Of a stretch of 64,000 nucleotides of DNA, positions 44,861 to 56,280 are shown one piece after another. The translations under genes and the position numbers were made by a program. How positions within the stretch are numbered: position 1 is the first letter of the stretch; every line of letters begins with the position of its first letter. The stretch comes from Simmondsia chinensis (taxonomy: Eukaryota; Streptophyta; Magnoliopsida; Caryophyllales; Simmondsiaceae): contig JAGTTD010000012.1 in the NCBI GenBank assembly GCA_018398585.1, positions 24,003,036-24,067,035 of the forward strand, given 5' to 3'. Under the pieces are notes generated by a model. The model saw nothing but the letters and a program-made list of their open reading frames with translations, searched no databases and had not been told where the DNA came from.

Positions 44861-45029
44861 GATTGAAGGGTGACAGGGCTAGAAAGGGCCTTTATATAGA
44901 GGAGCTCCATGACGAAGTTAGTGAGATTGCAGTTGATGAGACCCAAGAAGACTTGGCGGGTCAGGAAGAGGATGCCATAGCAATTGATGAAGGGCATTTG
45001 TTGGTGATTAAGCGAGCTTGTTTCACTCC

Positions 45030-45489
45030 TAGAGAAGAGTAAGCGGATGGTTGGCTACAAAACAACATTTTCCAGACTACATGTACCCTTGGTGGTAGGG
45101 TGTGCCGCGTGGTCATCGACTCGATAGCCAAGAGAATATTATATCGAAAGAAGTCGTCACCAAGCTGGGAATGAAGACGGAAGCTCATCCTAGTCCCCAC
45201 AAGTTGTGCTGGCTCAAGAAAGGAAAATCAGGTGACCGTCTCGAAACATTGCTTGGTTAATTTTTCGAAGGGAACAAGGTACAAAGACGAAGTATGGAGT
45301 GACTTCGTCACCATGGATGCTTGTCAATTGCTATTGGCGCACCCATGGCAGTTTGATAGGAGTGCCGTTCATGACAAGAGGAAAAATACTTACACCTTCA
45401 TCTTCAAGGGTACCAAGACCATCTTGCTTCCAAAGAAGAAGGAGGCGCCACGGGCTATAGAAGCCAAGCATCCGAACATACAAGGATGA
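45030..45489 (+). pseudogene. Gypsy protease remnant
   Basis: CTLGGRVCRVVIDS (45079-45123) is colinear with C...G..C.VIID.GS of Gypsy retropepsins. Downstream, 45232-45489 reads CQLLLAHPWQFDRSAVHDKRKNTYTF, the post-protease motif (LGRPWQ.DR...HDGR.N.Y.F). Confidence 0.8.
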
Positions 45490-45492
45490 GCC

Positions 45493-46541
45493 TTGTTCGC
45501 TAAAGAGATTGGCGGCACCAAGGTCATGTTTGTATTGATCGGAAAGGAGTGCAAGTTTAGTCAGGAGGAAGTGCTGAGTGAAGTTTCCGCTTTATTGAGA
45601 GAATATGTTGACGTGTTTCTGGAACAGCTACCGGAGGCGTTACCGCTTTTGAGGGACATTCAGCACCGCATTGACTTGGTGCCTGATGCCTCCTTACCAA
45701 ACAGGCCCCACTAGCGAATGAGTCATTTGGAGCACAAAGAACTGAGAGGCCGTAGAGGACTTACTCACCAAGGGTTTTATCCGTGAGAGCCTGAGCCCAT
45801 GTGCCATGTCTGCTCTGCTCATGCCAAAGAAGGATGGTAGTTGGCGGATGTGTGTTGACGGTCGAGTGATTAACAAGATCACGGTAAGGTATCGAATCCC
45901 CATACTGAGGTTGGATGACTTGCTTGAGCAACTTCAGAGCTCTTCGGTATTCACGAAGCTAGGTCTCAAGAGTGGGTACCATAAGATTCGAATCACGCCT
46001 GGAGATGAGTGGAAGACTGCCTTCAAAACAAGAGAAGGGCTTTACTAGTGGCTAGTCATGCCTTTCAGATTGTCTAACGCGCCTAGTATCTTCATGAGGT
46101 TCATGAATCAAGTCCTTTGGGCGTTCATTGGGAGGTTTGTCTTCGTCTACTTTGATGATATTCTAATCTATAGCCAGGATCTGGATGAGCACATGAGACA
46201 CCTTAAGGATGTGCTGAATACCTCGAGGGAGCAACATCTATTTGCTGCTTTGAAGAAGTGCAAGTTTGTGAAGAATCAGGTGACATTCCTTTGTTTCATT
46301 GTGTGCAAGGATGGAATCTCAGCTAATAAGGGAAGATAGCAGCCGTCCGCAATTGGCCTCAACCGAGGACGACTGGGGAAGTTCGGAGCTTCCACAGGTT
46401 GGCATCTTTCTACATGAGGTTTGTGCCCAATTTTAGCACAGTGATGGCGCCAATCACAGATTGTATAAAGCAGGGTGCTTTCACTTGGACGCCAGAGGTA
46501 GCTACCGCCTTTTCAGAGATTAAGAGGCGGCTCACTACAAC
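45493..46541 (+). pseudogene. Gypsy reverse transcriptase
   Basis: Pieces in several frames: [87 protein letters not shown], then 46058-46339 MPFRLSNAPSIFMRFMNQVL and FVFVYFDDILIYS (catalytic YFDD). An in-frame TAG at 46047 splits the last two parts. Confidence 0.9.
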
Positions 46542-47084
46542 TAGGGGTGTAAACCAACAGAGTGTTCGATGAACTACTCATGTTCGAAATTGATTAGGGC
46601 TCATTCGTTTTCGTTAGGAGGGCTTGATAAGCTTAACGAGTCGAGTTCGAACATGGGGGTGCTTGGCTCGCTAATGTTCACGAACAATTTGATAAGGGCT
46701 CGATAAAATCTCGTTAAGGAGCTCTATATCAGCTCATTAAGGGCTCATTATGAGCTTGATAACAGTTGGAATGAGTTAAAAAATGGTTCGATAATAACTT
46801 AAAAAGCTCGGCTCATTAATGAGCTCGACTCGATTGCAAGCTTGGCTTGGTTTTAAACTCAATTGGGCTCGATAATGAGCTCAAATTAACTTGATAACAA
46901 GCTCAACTCGACTCGTTAACGAGCTTGACTTGGTTCAATAAGCCTAATGAGCCGAGCTGAGCTGAGTATTAAACACACTATATTCTTATCAAACCGAGTT
47001 CGAACAAGGGTTAGAAATATTCGATAAGAGTTCGGGTCGAACTCGAGTTCAAACAAGGCGGTGCTCGGCTTGTTTACACCCCTA
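46542..47084. mobile_element. 543-bp hAT-type MITE within the Gypsy pol
   Basis: Termini TAGGGGTGTAAAC and GTTTACACCCCTA are exact complements. Flanking 8-mers ACTACAAC (46534-46541) and ACTACGGC (47085-47092) match at 6 of 8. Removing it joins the RT-RNase H linker. The interior is rich in GCTCGTTAA/GAGCTCGA words in both orientations, like hAT subterminal repeats. It has no coding capacity. Confidence 0.85.
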
Positions 47085-47636
47085 ACTACGGCGCCCATTT
47101 TAGCTTTGCTAGACTTCCAAAAGACGTTTAAATTGCACACGGACGTGTCCAAGATGGGAATTGGTGCTGTTCTTAGCCAAGAAGGAAGGCCCATTGCCTA
47201 CTACTGTGAGAAGCTTGACAGGAGCAAGTTGAAATACTCCACGTATGATGTTGAGTTCGACGCGGTGGTCCAGGCGCTGAAGCATTGGAAGTCTTACCTT
47301 TCCAATAGAGAATGCGTGCTATACACAGACAACATTGCCCCAAAATACATCAACAATCAAGAGAAGCTCTCAGAACATCAAGCCAAGTGGGCAAAGTTCA
47401 TCCAACTCTTCCAATTTGTGATAAAACACAAATCAGGGGCCATGAATAAGATGGCGGATGCATTAAGCAGGCGGAGCCTTATCATGGCAGAGAGCAAGAT
47501 GGAGGTCACGGGGCTTGAGCAGCTAGAGAGTCAATACCACGGCGACCCTACGTTTGGCGAGGCATGGCGGGAAGCAAAGTTAGGGAGTGTTCTTGGATAT
47601 TCTGTTCATGACGGCTATATGTTCAAGGGCAATTAG
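47085..47636 (+). pseudogene. Gypsy RNase H and linker to integrase
   Basis: Frame with FKLHTDVSKMGIGAVLSQEGRPIAYYCEKL (HTD.S..GIGAVL), YSTYDVEFDAVVQALKHWKSYL, CVLYTDN and NKMADALSRR. These are the Gypsy RNase H signatures. The run of about 190 codons is open. Confidence 0.9.
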
Positions 47637-47639
47637 CTT

Positions 47640-48781
47640 TGCATCCTAAACTCAAGCTGGCGACTTAAGATCATTGAAAAGAAGCACAATGCAGGACATG
47701 TGGGGTGAGACAAGTTGCAGCTTGTTACCGCCAAGTACTTTTGGCCTACCATACGCAAGGAAGTGGAGAGGTACGTTAAACGTTGCCGTGTTTGCTAGGT
47801 TTCGAAAGGAGGAATGACCAACGCCGGCTTATACATGCCGTTACCGATTCCAAGTCAACCATGGACAGACGTCAACATGGACTTTGTTCTAGGCTTACCG
47901 AGAATGACTGGCGGCATTGACTCCATCTTCGTTGTTGTGGATCGTTTCTCCAAGGTGGCACACTTCATCAGGTGCAAGAGAGCTGTTGACACCATAAATG
48001 TCGCGGGACCCTACTTCAGGAAGTGTACAAGTTGCATGGACTTCCGTCAAGCATAGTTTCCGATCGAGATGTTAGGTTCGTAAACCACTTCTGGTGGACA
48101 TTGCGGAGGATGGCCAATACATCACTCGCCTTTAGCACAGTTCACCATCCTTAAATGGATGGGCAAACCGAGGTCACTAACAGGTCTTTGGGAAATCTTC
48201 TTTTGTGTCTTGTTGCTGATAACGCTGGGGGATGGGAGATGAAGTTGCACCAAGCAGAGTTCGCCTATAACAGTTCCGTTAATAGGAGCACAGGGTTCGC
48301 GCCATTCACGGCAGTCGAAGGCTTTGTTCCCCGTTCTCCGATGGACTTAACACCTGCGCCGGATTTGACACATCCGCATGGGAAGGCGGAGGATCTCATC
48401 ACTTCACTCTCAAATGTCCATGAACAAACCAGGGCCCGGTTATTGGAAGCCACTGCCAAGTATAAGACAACAGGTGACAAAAAGCACCAAGCAATAAGGT
48501 TTCAAGTAGGTGAGAGAATTTGGGCAATTCTGACACGGGAATGCTTCCCGGCATGGGAGTACAACAAGCTGATGGCCCGGAAGATAGGACCATTGGCGGT
48601 ACTAGAGAAGGTAAACAATCATGCCTATCGCCTACAACTTCCACCCGGTATGAGAACCTCTGATGTCTTCAATGTCAGGCAACTTGTTCCCTACTTTGGC
48701 GAGAATGATCATGTTGACCCTCAGGTGAATTTGAAGGCAAATTCTCTCCAACCCGAGGAGGATGATGTAGCCCTGCGTTAG
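47640..48781 (+). pseudogene. Gypsy integrase (catalytic core and C-terminal domain)
   Basis: KKHNAGHVG (HHCC finger, His side) at 47680, then 47814-48056 [21 protein letters not shown] and [16 protein letters not shown]. 48155-48781 reads MDGQTEVTNRSLGNLLLCLV (catalytic Glu in GQTE), WEMKLHQAEFAYNSS, FQVGERIW and ARKIGPLAVLEKVNNHAYRLQLPPGM, then SDVFNVRQLVPYFGE. It stops at TAG 48779-48781, inside the LTR. No chromodomain follows. Confidence 0.9.
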
Positions 48782-49141
48782 GGCTTGGCGGCACTGGCTT
48801 GGCGCAAAGGTCTTGGCTGACGCGGAGGAGTAGCTTGAGTAGGAAGTCTAATTTGAGTTTAAAGAGGATTAGTTTAGATTTAAAATTCAGATTTAATTTT
48901 TATATTTATCTTTTAGAATTTGATTCAATTTAGGATTAGCCCCTCTATATATACATAGAGAAATCTAGGGTTTAATTAGTTTATAAATTTTTAAATTAAT
49001 TTCCCTTTTAGAGTCTCTTTCCCGGGTTGTGAGATTAAAGTGTTATTTTTTCCCTGTTTGTTTTATTAGAGATTAATAAAATTAAGGGAAGGTCGTTGAA
49101 CATTTCTATTCCCCTAAATTTTTCACTTATGCACTACATCA
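48763..49141 (+). repeat. 3' LTR of Gypsy element
   Basis: 379 bp, TGATGTAGCCCTGCG to GCACTACATCA, with TATATATACATAGAG in place of the expanded microsatellite. Confidence 0.88.
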
Positions 49142-49487
49142 CTAAGGCTCGACGGATTCAAATAATACGCCTATATTCATATCTCTTTCTAGAACCAAAG
49201 GGATAGCAAATAAAAGTTCCATTTTTTTTTTTTCCTTGTCCTCTTTTCGTATTAATTTCCCATCAAAACAAAATATGTAGATTTGGGTGTCAAATGAAAA
49301 ACTGAAATTGGTTATGGAATTATTGAGTCCAACCTATATTTTACAGTTTTAATTTATTCGATGATTCTAAAATAAAAAATAAAAAATAAAAAAGGGAAGA
49401 AAAAACAAAAAAAAAAGAAAAAAGAAAAAAAAAGAATGCTCAGCTATAGACAAAGCAAGGTAAGGTGATGAAAAATTCAGTAATTCA
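49142..49487. other. Short spacer between retroelements
   Basis: AT-rich, with an A-rich purine run at 49372-49434. No gene or repeat end recognised. Confidence 0.4.
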
Positions 49488-52400
49488 TGTAAATATTGGA
49501 TATTTTTTTGGCACAATTTTTATGGTCAATATTTTTTTGATAGAAATTTTTTATGGTCAATATTAGATATTATCAAATGTCGTAGGAAATTAGAAGTTAT
49601 GTAAGTGTGCGTACGTACTCGGCTGACAAATGTAACATGCATGGCATGATATCAGGTTAATTGGGCTTACTCATGCATGCCGTTAAGGACTTATAAATGG
49701 TGGAAGATTTATATGTTTGGGGTGTGAACTGTGAAGAAAGAAATTGTGGAAAATAGTATTATTTAGGTTCATGAGTTTTAGAATAAAATACTTGTTATTT
49801 CTCTCTAATTATATTTGAGTTCGTATTTTTATTCTCATTCTATTGAGTATTTTATCTCCCTAGTTTTATACGTATTATAAGCATGAGTCTCTAGCTAGTT
49901 GAGGATCATAATATACTCAAATTAAGTTGCCATTCCCTAATCTTTGTGATTTGTAATATCTAATCTTACTAAACTTGAGTTTACTGCTCTTGATATATTT
50001 GGCAAAAATTATTTACAACGGACGCTTGATTATGATATTCACCTTGATGATATGAATTTCGAAGAGACAATTAAAAAGGAAAATAGCACACCCCGCAGGA
50101 TTGTGCCAAAGTAATGATATTTCTCAAGTATCATATCCATGAAGGATCAAAAGTCAAAAATCTTACCATAAAGGACCTGTATGTCCTTTAGTTGAATTTA
50201 AAGGAAAGGTTTAATCATCTTAAGTCTATGATCCTCCCTAAAGCTCGCTATAAATGGATTCACATACGGTTGCGGGATTTAAAACCAATAAGCAAGTATA
50301 TCTCTACAGTATTTAGTATTACCTCCCAACAAAAATTATACAGGAAAAATACTGCTAAGGAGGATATGTTAGAGAAAAATATTATCTACTTTTCATGTCT
50401 CAAATATGCTCCTACAGCAACAATATTGAAAACGAGGTTTTAAAAACTACTCAAAGTTTGCCGAACAAAACAATGAACTATTGATGAAAAATCATCAGTC
50501 ACAACCAATTGGGTCAGAACCATTCCTTAAAATGAATGCTACGACATACGACCATCAAGGACGTGGTCAAGGTCGCAAACGTGATCGGGGTCATGGACAT
50601 GGCCTTGGCTGCGGATGAGGTTATAGTCGCGGTCATAATGATTAGCATTATAGTACCCATAATTAACCAAAATTTAATAAGTCCACAAATGACAAAAAGA
50701 AATATAGAGAGGGAAAATCTCCGGTATGAAAGGTCATTGGGCGCATACATGACGTACAATCCAACACCTAGTGGACCTTTGCCAAGCATCGTTGAAAGGG
50801 AAAGAAAAACTTTCAAAAACCAGTTTTGCTGGAGATCATCTCCACTCAATGATACACATTTAGATGTTTCTAATTTTTTTTTTTTCGAGGATTGATCATT
50901 TTATAGATGCCAGAAATATTCAAATTGACTAAAATTGTGTTTTTATTTTAACTATATCTTTTGTACTGAATTGTGTTTAACTTTCATAAAATGATATTGT
51001 CTTATTATGTTCAATCTAGAATGGTATTATTTATCTAATATTTTATACAATATATGTTTATTTATATGAGTGAATTATTTTTGACATGTCTCGTTAACAA
51101 GGATTGGACAAGTTCAATTATAATCCTAAAATAGAATTTAAATATAATATGATTATTTAAAATATTCTGTGATATCACACTTATATTTTTGTTTGTACTT
51201 ATATGTATTTTATATTTGAAAAATGTTAGTAGTGCAAATTCATGTCTAGCAGACAGTGTAACAATAATGAGAGCTTGAAACTTAATTAAACACTCCGGAA
51301 GAGCTCATATCATGTTTCCTCAATAAATAATATTTTCATAAGTAAGGCTATCTATTTAATTTCGAAATACCTGCCGGGATGATTAATTAGAAATTAACGA
51401 ACCCAAATACTTTTATTTTATGGCATGACTATTTGGGTCATCTGAGTATAAAGATGATTAAAAGAATTGTTGTAAATTCTCACACCCAATGAAGAATCAA
51501 AAGATTCTTATATAGGATTAAACATCATGTGCTGTGTATGATTAAGGCAAATTGATTATTAGGTTATTCCCAATTAAGAAAAAATACAAGAGGATCTATG
51601 TGGGTCAAATATTTTATCATGTGGAACAATTTCGCATTTTATGGTATTTGTAGTGGCCTCTACGCGTTGGTCACATTTTGTGAGTAATCAACTTGTGATG
51701 TTATATTTGTGAAACTCCTCGTATAAATTGATCCGACTATGAGCTCAAGTCATGGATTATGTGATGTGATAATGCAAGAGAATTTACATTACAAGAATTT
51801 AATGATTACTTTATGTCAATTAGGATAATGATTGACCACCATATAGCCCACATTCAGACATAAAATGGTCTTACATATTTTTTGGTTAAACGCGTGCAGC
51901 AAATGGTTAGACCATTACAATTGCCTAATTTTATGTCGATACATGAGCACTGATTCATACTAAACCAACAGATTAACAAGGATCTTCCCGATATAGTTTT
52001 TCTCTCACAAGAACAAGATATATCCCATTTATGAATTTTGGTTATATGACGTACATCCTAAAGTACTCCACCTCATTGTAAAAAATGGGTCCAGAAAGGG
52101 GACTTAAAATTTATATTAATGATAAAATATCTAAAAATATTTTATAGCATAATTTGTTGATTATATATTTGACAAAATTGGGTTTCCAGAATAAGGGGGA
52201 GAAAAACAAAAGTTAAAAAATGAGAATTTATGTGGAATGCATTGTTGAACCGAAAGTAGAAAAAATTGTTCACTTATAAAATGTTACAAGCCAATTCTCA
52301 AATGTATTCACTAATGGAAGAGAGTAACCAAATCATATGTCTTTACTACGGTGCTCCTGCTCAAATTAATATCCTAATCGAGATATTCTAATGTATGACA

Positions 52401-54681
52401 AATGCATCCATTACACGCAGCGTGGCAAACATATTGGTTCCAAAGACATAATCTAAGAAAGAAAAAGGAGCAAAAGAAAAAGTTTGGTCCTTCTATTATG
52501 AAACTATTAAGCAGAAAAACTTGCAGAGATAATAGTACAAGAAAGATGTGTAAATAAAATTCCTCAAGATTATGAGGTACCTGAAAACATTTAAACTATT
52601 AAAATTTTGAGGATAAAGAGATCTCTATGGGTTATGGGAAATAATGGAACCAAAAAGAAAATTGGTAAAATATTTGTATATACAGTAGCTACTAGTTTGA
52701 TTAAAGAAATTGAACAAAAGAATGCCAACAAAGAAATGATTGGCTAAAATAGAAAGACGCAATTCAGGCAGAATTAGTAATGTGTAGTTTTTGGACTGGG
52801 AGTCCAAATACCCAAAGAGTAAAACTTGCAGCCTACTTGTGAATATTGGTGTGAAAAGAATCAGATATAAAGCACAAGTTGTAGCCCTAGATTCATTAGG
52901 GAGACTAGAAATTGATGGGACATACATATAAGAAATGGACGCATTTGGTATAGTGGTCTCTGCATGCATCTTATAAATATGGTAACAGCTTATTTATATG
53001 TATTCCTTGCATTGATGCTTAGATGAAAGCCCTTAAATGACCAAAGATGCCAAAAGTATATAGTTCAAAACAACAGGAACTTTGTATAAATGAAAACAAT
53101 CCAGGCAAACGTAATTTAATCACCTTGGTACATATCCACTAAAAGAGAGATATGATGTAATTTAATCACCATGATGCATATCCACTAAAAGAGAGATATG
53201 ATGAACTAAAGAGTCTAGAAAAGTTGTAAAATTAAATTAAGAATTCGAGATAAAGGATCTCGAAAGAGATAAACTTTTGTCTCATCTGGTAGATTGAGCA
53301 CCAATATGAGTGAGTATTAGTCTATTGGTTAACTTATATGAGGATGGTACTTAGGTATTTTAATGTAATTTATATTTATTTAGTGCCCTAAATGTTGTTT
53401 AATTCATTGATATAAATAAAAGACGTCTTTGGTCCTCAATGAGGTAATGATTGAATTCTTGATTCTAAAGTACTATACTTTGGTATAAATGACGCATTAA
53501 TATAGTTGCCACACAACCAGGTATAGCTTCTTCGATTTACTTGTTACCAATATATATTATGACACCAATATGAAGGCATTAAATGTGCTACAATGTCTAT
53601 CCTAATGGAACAACCAATATAGCATTATTTCATTATGTCAAATTCGCAATGAATTTTGTATGCGAGTATTGGTTATTTATTTGATCGGTATAAGGTAAGT
53701 GACAAGCATGATATTCATTCACATAGCTATACTGCATTGTTTTGGCAATATACTAACAATTGCAGCTGCTACTGAAATATTTGAATTTTATAAGCAAGTA
53801 GAGAATGGGTATCGTTAAAGCCCTTGATCTAACACACTTTATAAGCTTTCAACGATCAGAGGGAGTCATACCATACAAAGATAAGTCTAAATGTATTATC
53901 TCAGTTAAAGAAAGCTGACGGAACCTAGTATATTTCAGCAAAGTTCTTTTCACTCTCACGCTTTAAAAGAAATGTGAAGTAAATGTTATAAAATTCACTT
54001 GAAAACCTTGAAGAGTTGTTCACAAAAACAATGCCTACAATAAATTTTCGAGAAATATGTGTACAATATTGGCATTCGTCAACTCAAAGACATTCTTGAT
54101 TAATATGTGCTCATGAGGGGAGTTAAATACGCACTGTACTCTTTTTTCCTTTGTTGTGGTTATTTTTCCACTGGTTTTTTCCTGGCAAGATTTTTAACGA
54201 GGCAAGTTAAAAAGAGTATATAATTCGAATACTATACCTTTTCAAGAGTGTTTGTCCCATAATATTTTTAAGGAGAATATTCAAAGGGGGGAGTATTGTA
54301 AATATTATATATTTTTTTAGCACAATTTTTATAGTCAATATTGGATATTGTAAAATGTCGATTGAAAATTAGAAGTTATATAAAAGACCTTTATATACAC
54401 ATATACAAATACATATAATATATATATGTCAGCTGACAAGTGTTACTTGCGTGGCATGGTATCAGATTATTAGGCTTACTCATGCATGCTATTGAGGACT
54501 TACAAATGGAGGAAGATTTATATGTTTGGGGTGTGAATTGTGAACAAAGAAAAAAGGGAAAGTAATATTATTTGGGTTCCTGGGTTCTGGAATAAAATAC
54601 TTGCTAATTTTTTCTAATTATATTTGAGTTTATATTTTTATTTTCATTATGTTGAGTATTTTAAGTCCTTGGTTTATAACA
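49488..54681 (+). mobile_element. Decayed Copia element
   Basis: LTRs at 49488-49871 and 54297-54681 share TGTAAATATT, TTTTTTTGGCACAATTTTTATGG, GCTTACTCATGCATGC and GAAGATTTATATGTTTGGGG. The purine tract CAAAGGGGGGAGTAT immediately precedes the right LTR, so orientation is plus. Gag is readable at 49970-50870; the rest has no long frame. Flanking pentamers (ATTCA, GTAAT) do not match. It is older-looking than the Copia in intron 5. Confidence 0.8.
49970..50870 (+). pseudogene. Copia Gag remnant
   Basis: Frames read KLEFTALDIFGKNYLQRTLDYDIHLDDM (Gag start of this Copia group), then 50192-50443 LKERFNHLKSMILPKARYKWIHIRL and EDMLEKNIIYF, and then an Arg/Gly-type tract in broken frame at 50560-50620 (GTGGTCAAGGTCGC). 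All match the gag order, with several stops. Confidence 0.82.
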
Positions 54682-54899
54682 GTAATGATGTATTGTGAAT
54701 GCATTTGATAAAAATACAAGTATAAGATTTTAGAGTATATTAGATTTCAGGTTCATGAGATACTGTAATCCGAAAATTCAAAAGAAAGAGTTTGATAACT
54801 AACTTGGTTCGTGGTTTTTTTCCTCGGGTTGAGAAAGGCGTCCACGTAATTTCTGTGTGATCGTTTTTTTTTTTTTTTTTGGCATCTGCTATGCTCGTG

Positions 54900-56280
54900 C
54901 GCGATTTTAATTTTCCCAAGTGTTATCATAGCCAAGTTTAATTTTAGGTCCAAAGCTGGTGGAGATGTCAAAGACTAGAAATTTGTTTGGAGGTACAATG
55001 TTCGAGATCAATTTATTCAATAACAAGAACAACTTTGCTTTGTTTCAAAGTATGGTGAGCGGCCTCCTTATTCAACAAGGACTGTACAAGGTACTACTTG
55101 ACAAGAGGCCTAACAAAACAAGTGATTATGATTAGTGAAAGTTAGAAATGAAAGCGATAAGCACAATTCGTCTTGGTCTTGCTCTTAATATTAAACACAC
55201 CTTGTTAGTTGAAAAATCACCTAAGCATTGTCAGAGAGGTTAGAAAAAAAATTACATGTCAAAGTCACTCATAAATTAAGTTATATTTGAAGAGCAGTTT
55301 ATACTATTAATGATTAAAGATTGCAGCAATTTGAGAAATCATCTAAAAATGTTTAGTAATGAATTAATCTCTCAGTGGCTAGTTTAATTGAAATGTTTAA
55401 GGTGGAAAAAGGGTTTTAATTTTGGTTGCTTCTCTCCCAAAAAATCTTATGGAACATTAACAATAATGCTAGGTGGGAAAAGTTGGATGAGAACACGATG
55501 GAGACAATAAGAAGTTGGTCAAAGAGGATAAGACTAAAAATTACGAAGGAGTCGCTTTGGTGGCGTGTTTGCATACGGGAGCGAGTTGTACACATGATAT
55601 GGTGGTAGAATTATACTAGGTCCATATGTAGACCAAGGAGAGATTATAATGAAAATGAGTGCTATTATTGTCACGAGATGAATCATATTCAAGTGTTTCG
55701 CAAGAAAATAAAAACAAACCTAGATGAGTTGAAGAAGATTCACGAGAATGAGAATACGAGCAAGGGGAAGAAAGTTGGGACATCCACCAATTGATGGTGA
55801 TGACCTTTTCTTCATTCAAGAGAAAAAATACTAGCGACAATTCATCAGTCCAAGATTTTGGGTGCTCCTATCATCTATGCACAAAGATGATAATGTTTGT
55901 CTCTTAGAAAAAATGTGATGGCATGGTTATGTTGGTCAATGATGAAGAGGCCAAGATAGAAGATTTTGAGAATTTCCAAATTAAGATGCATTAAGGCAAC
56001 ATGAGGATGTTGTCCAAAGTATCGTTCATTCCACGACTCCAAAAAATTTATCTCTTTAGGAAGACATGATGAGTTGGGTTATGGTTACTATGCTTGACAT
56101 GGGAAAATAGCGGTCGTGAAGGGGAAATTGATTGTGATGAATGTGAGCTAAAATTCGAAGGATTTATATGTGCTCGATAAAAGTGGTTCAATGAGCAACA
56201 AGGGTAAAACCTTGCTTTCAAAAAGGGTGTTTTGTGGATGTGGGAGAAGCGTTGGTTTGGACATGAGCATTTAATTATTG
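54900..56280 (+). pseudogene. Copia gag-protease fragment without LTRs
   Basis: From 54966 a frame reads MSKTRNLFGGTMFEINLFNNKNNFALFQSMVSGLLIQQGLYKVLLDKRP, the Copia Gag start (W...M...L.QQGL.K.L). A knuckle-like C-Y-Y-C-H-E-M-N-H-I-Q-V-F lies near 55660. Text like NLISLGRHDELGYGYY and GKIAVVKGKLIVM (56030-56140) matches the post-protease region. Stops are frequent. It starts just after the preceding Copia LTR. Confidence 0.7.

Larger units (their letters stand above)
43414..49141 (+). mobile_element. CRM-like Gypsy retrotransposon (inactive)
   Basis: LTRs at 43414-43814 and 48763-49141 start TGATGYAGCCCT and end ATCA. The PBS TGGTATCAGAG is at 43817. Order is Gag, decayed zinc knuckle, protease, RT, RNase H (split by a hAT MITE), integrase. 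The polyprotein ends 19 nt inside the 3' LTR (TAG at 48779-48781). TGATG..CATCA termini and a frame running into the LTR are features I associate with the CRM chromovirus clade, so this is an inference. Many stops and frameshifts make it dead. Flanks TAAAG/CTAAG match only partly. Confidence 0.85.

Noticed and set aside
50514..50895. Overlapping frames on both strands after the Copia Gag
   Set aside because: They lie in a decayed Copia and match only low-complexity Gag sequence; no separate gene.
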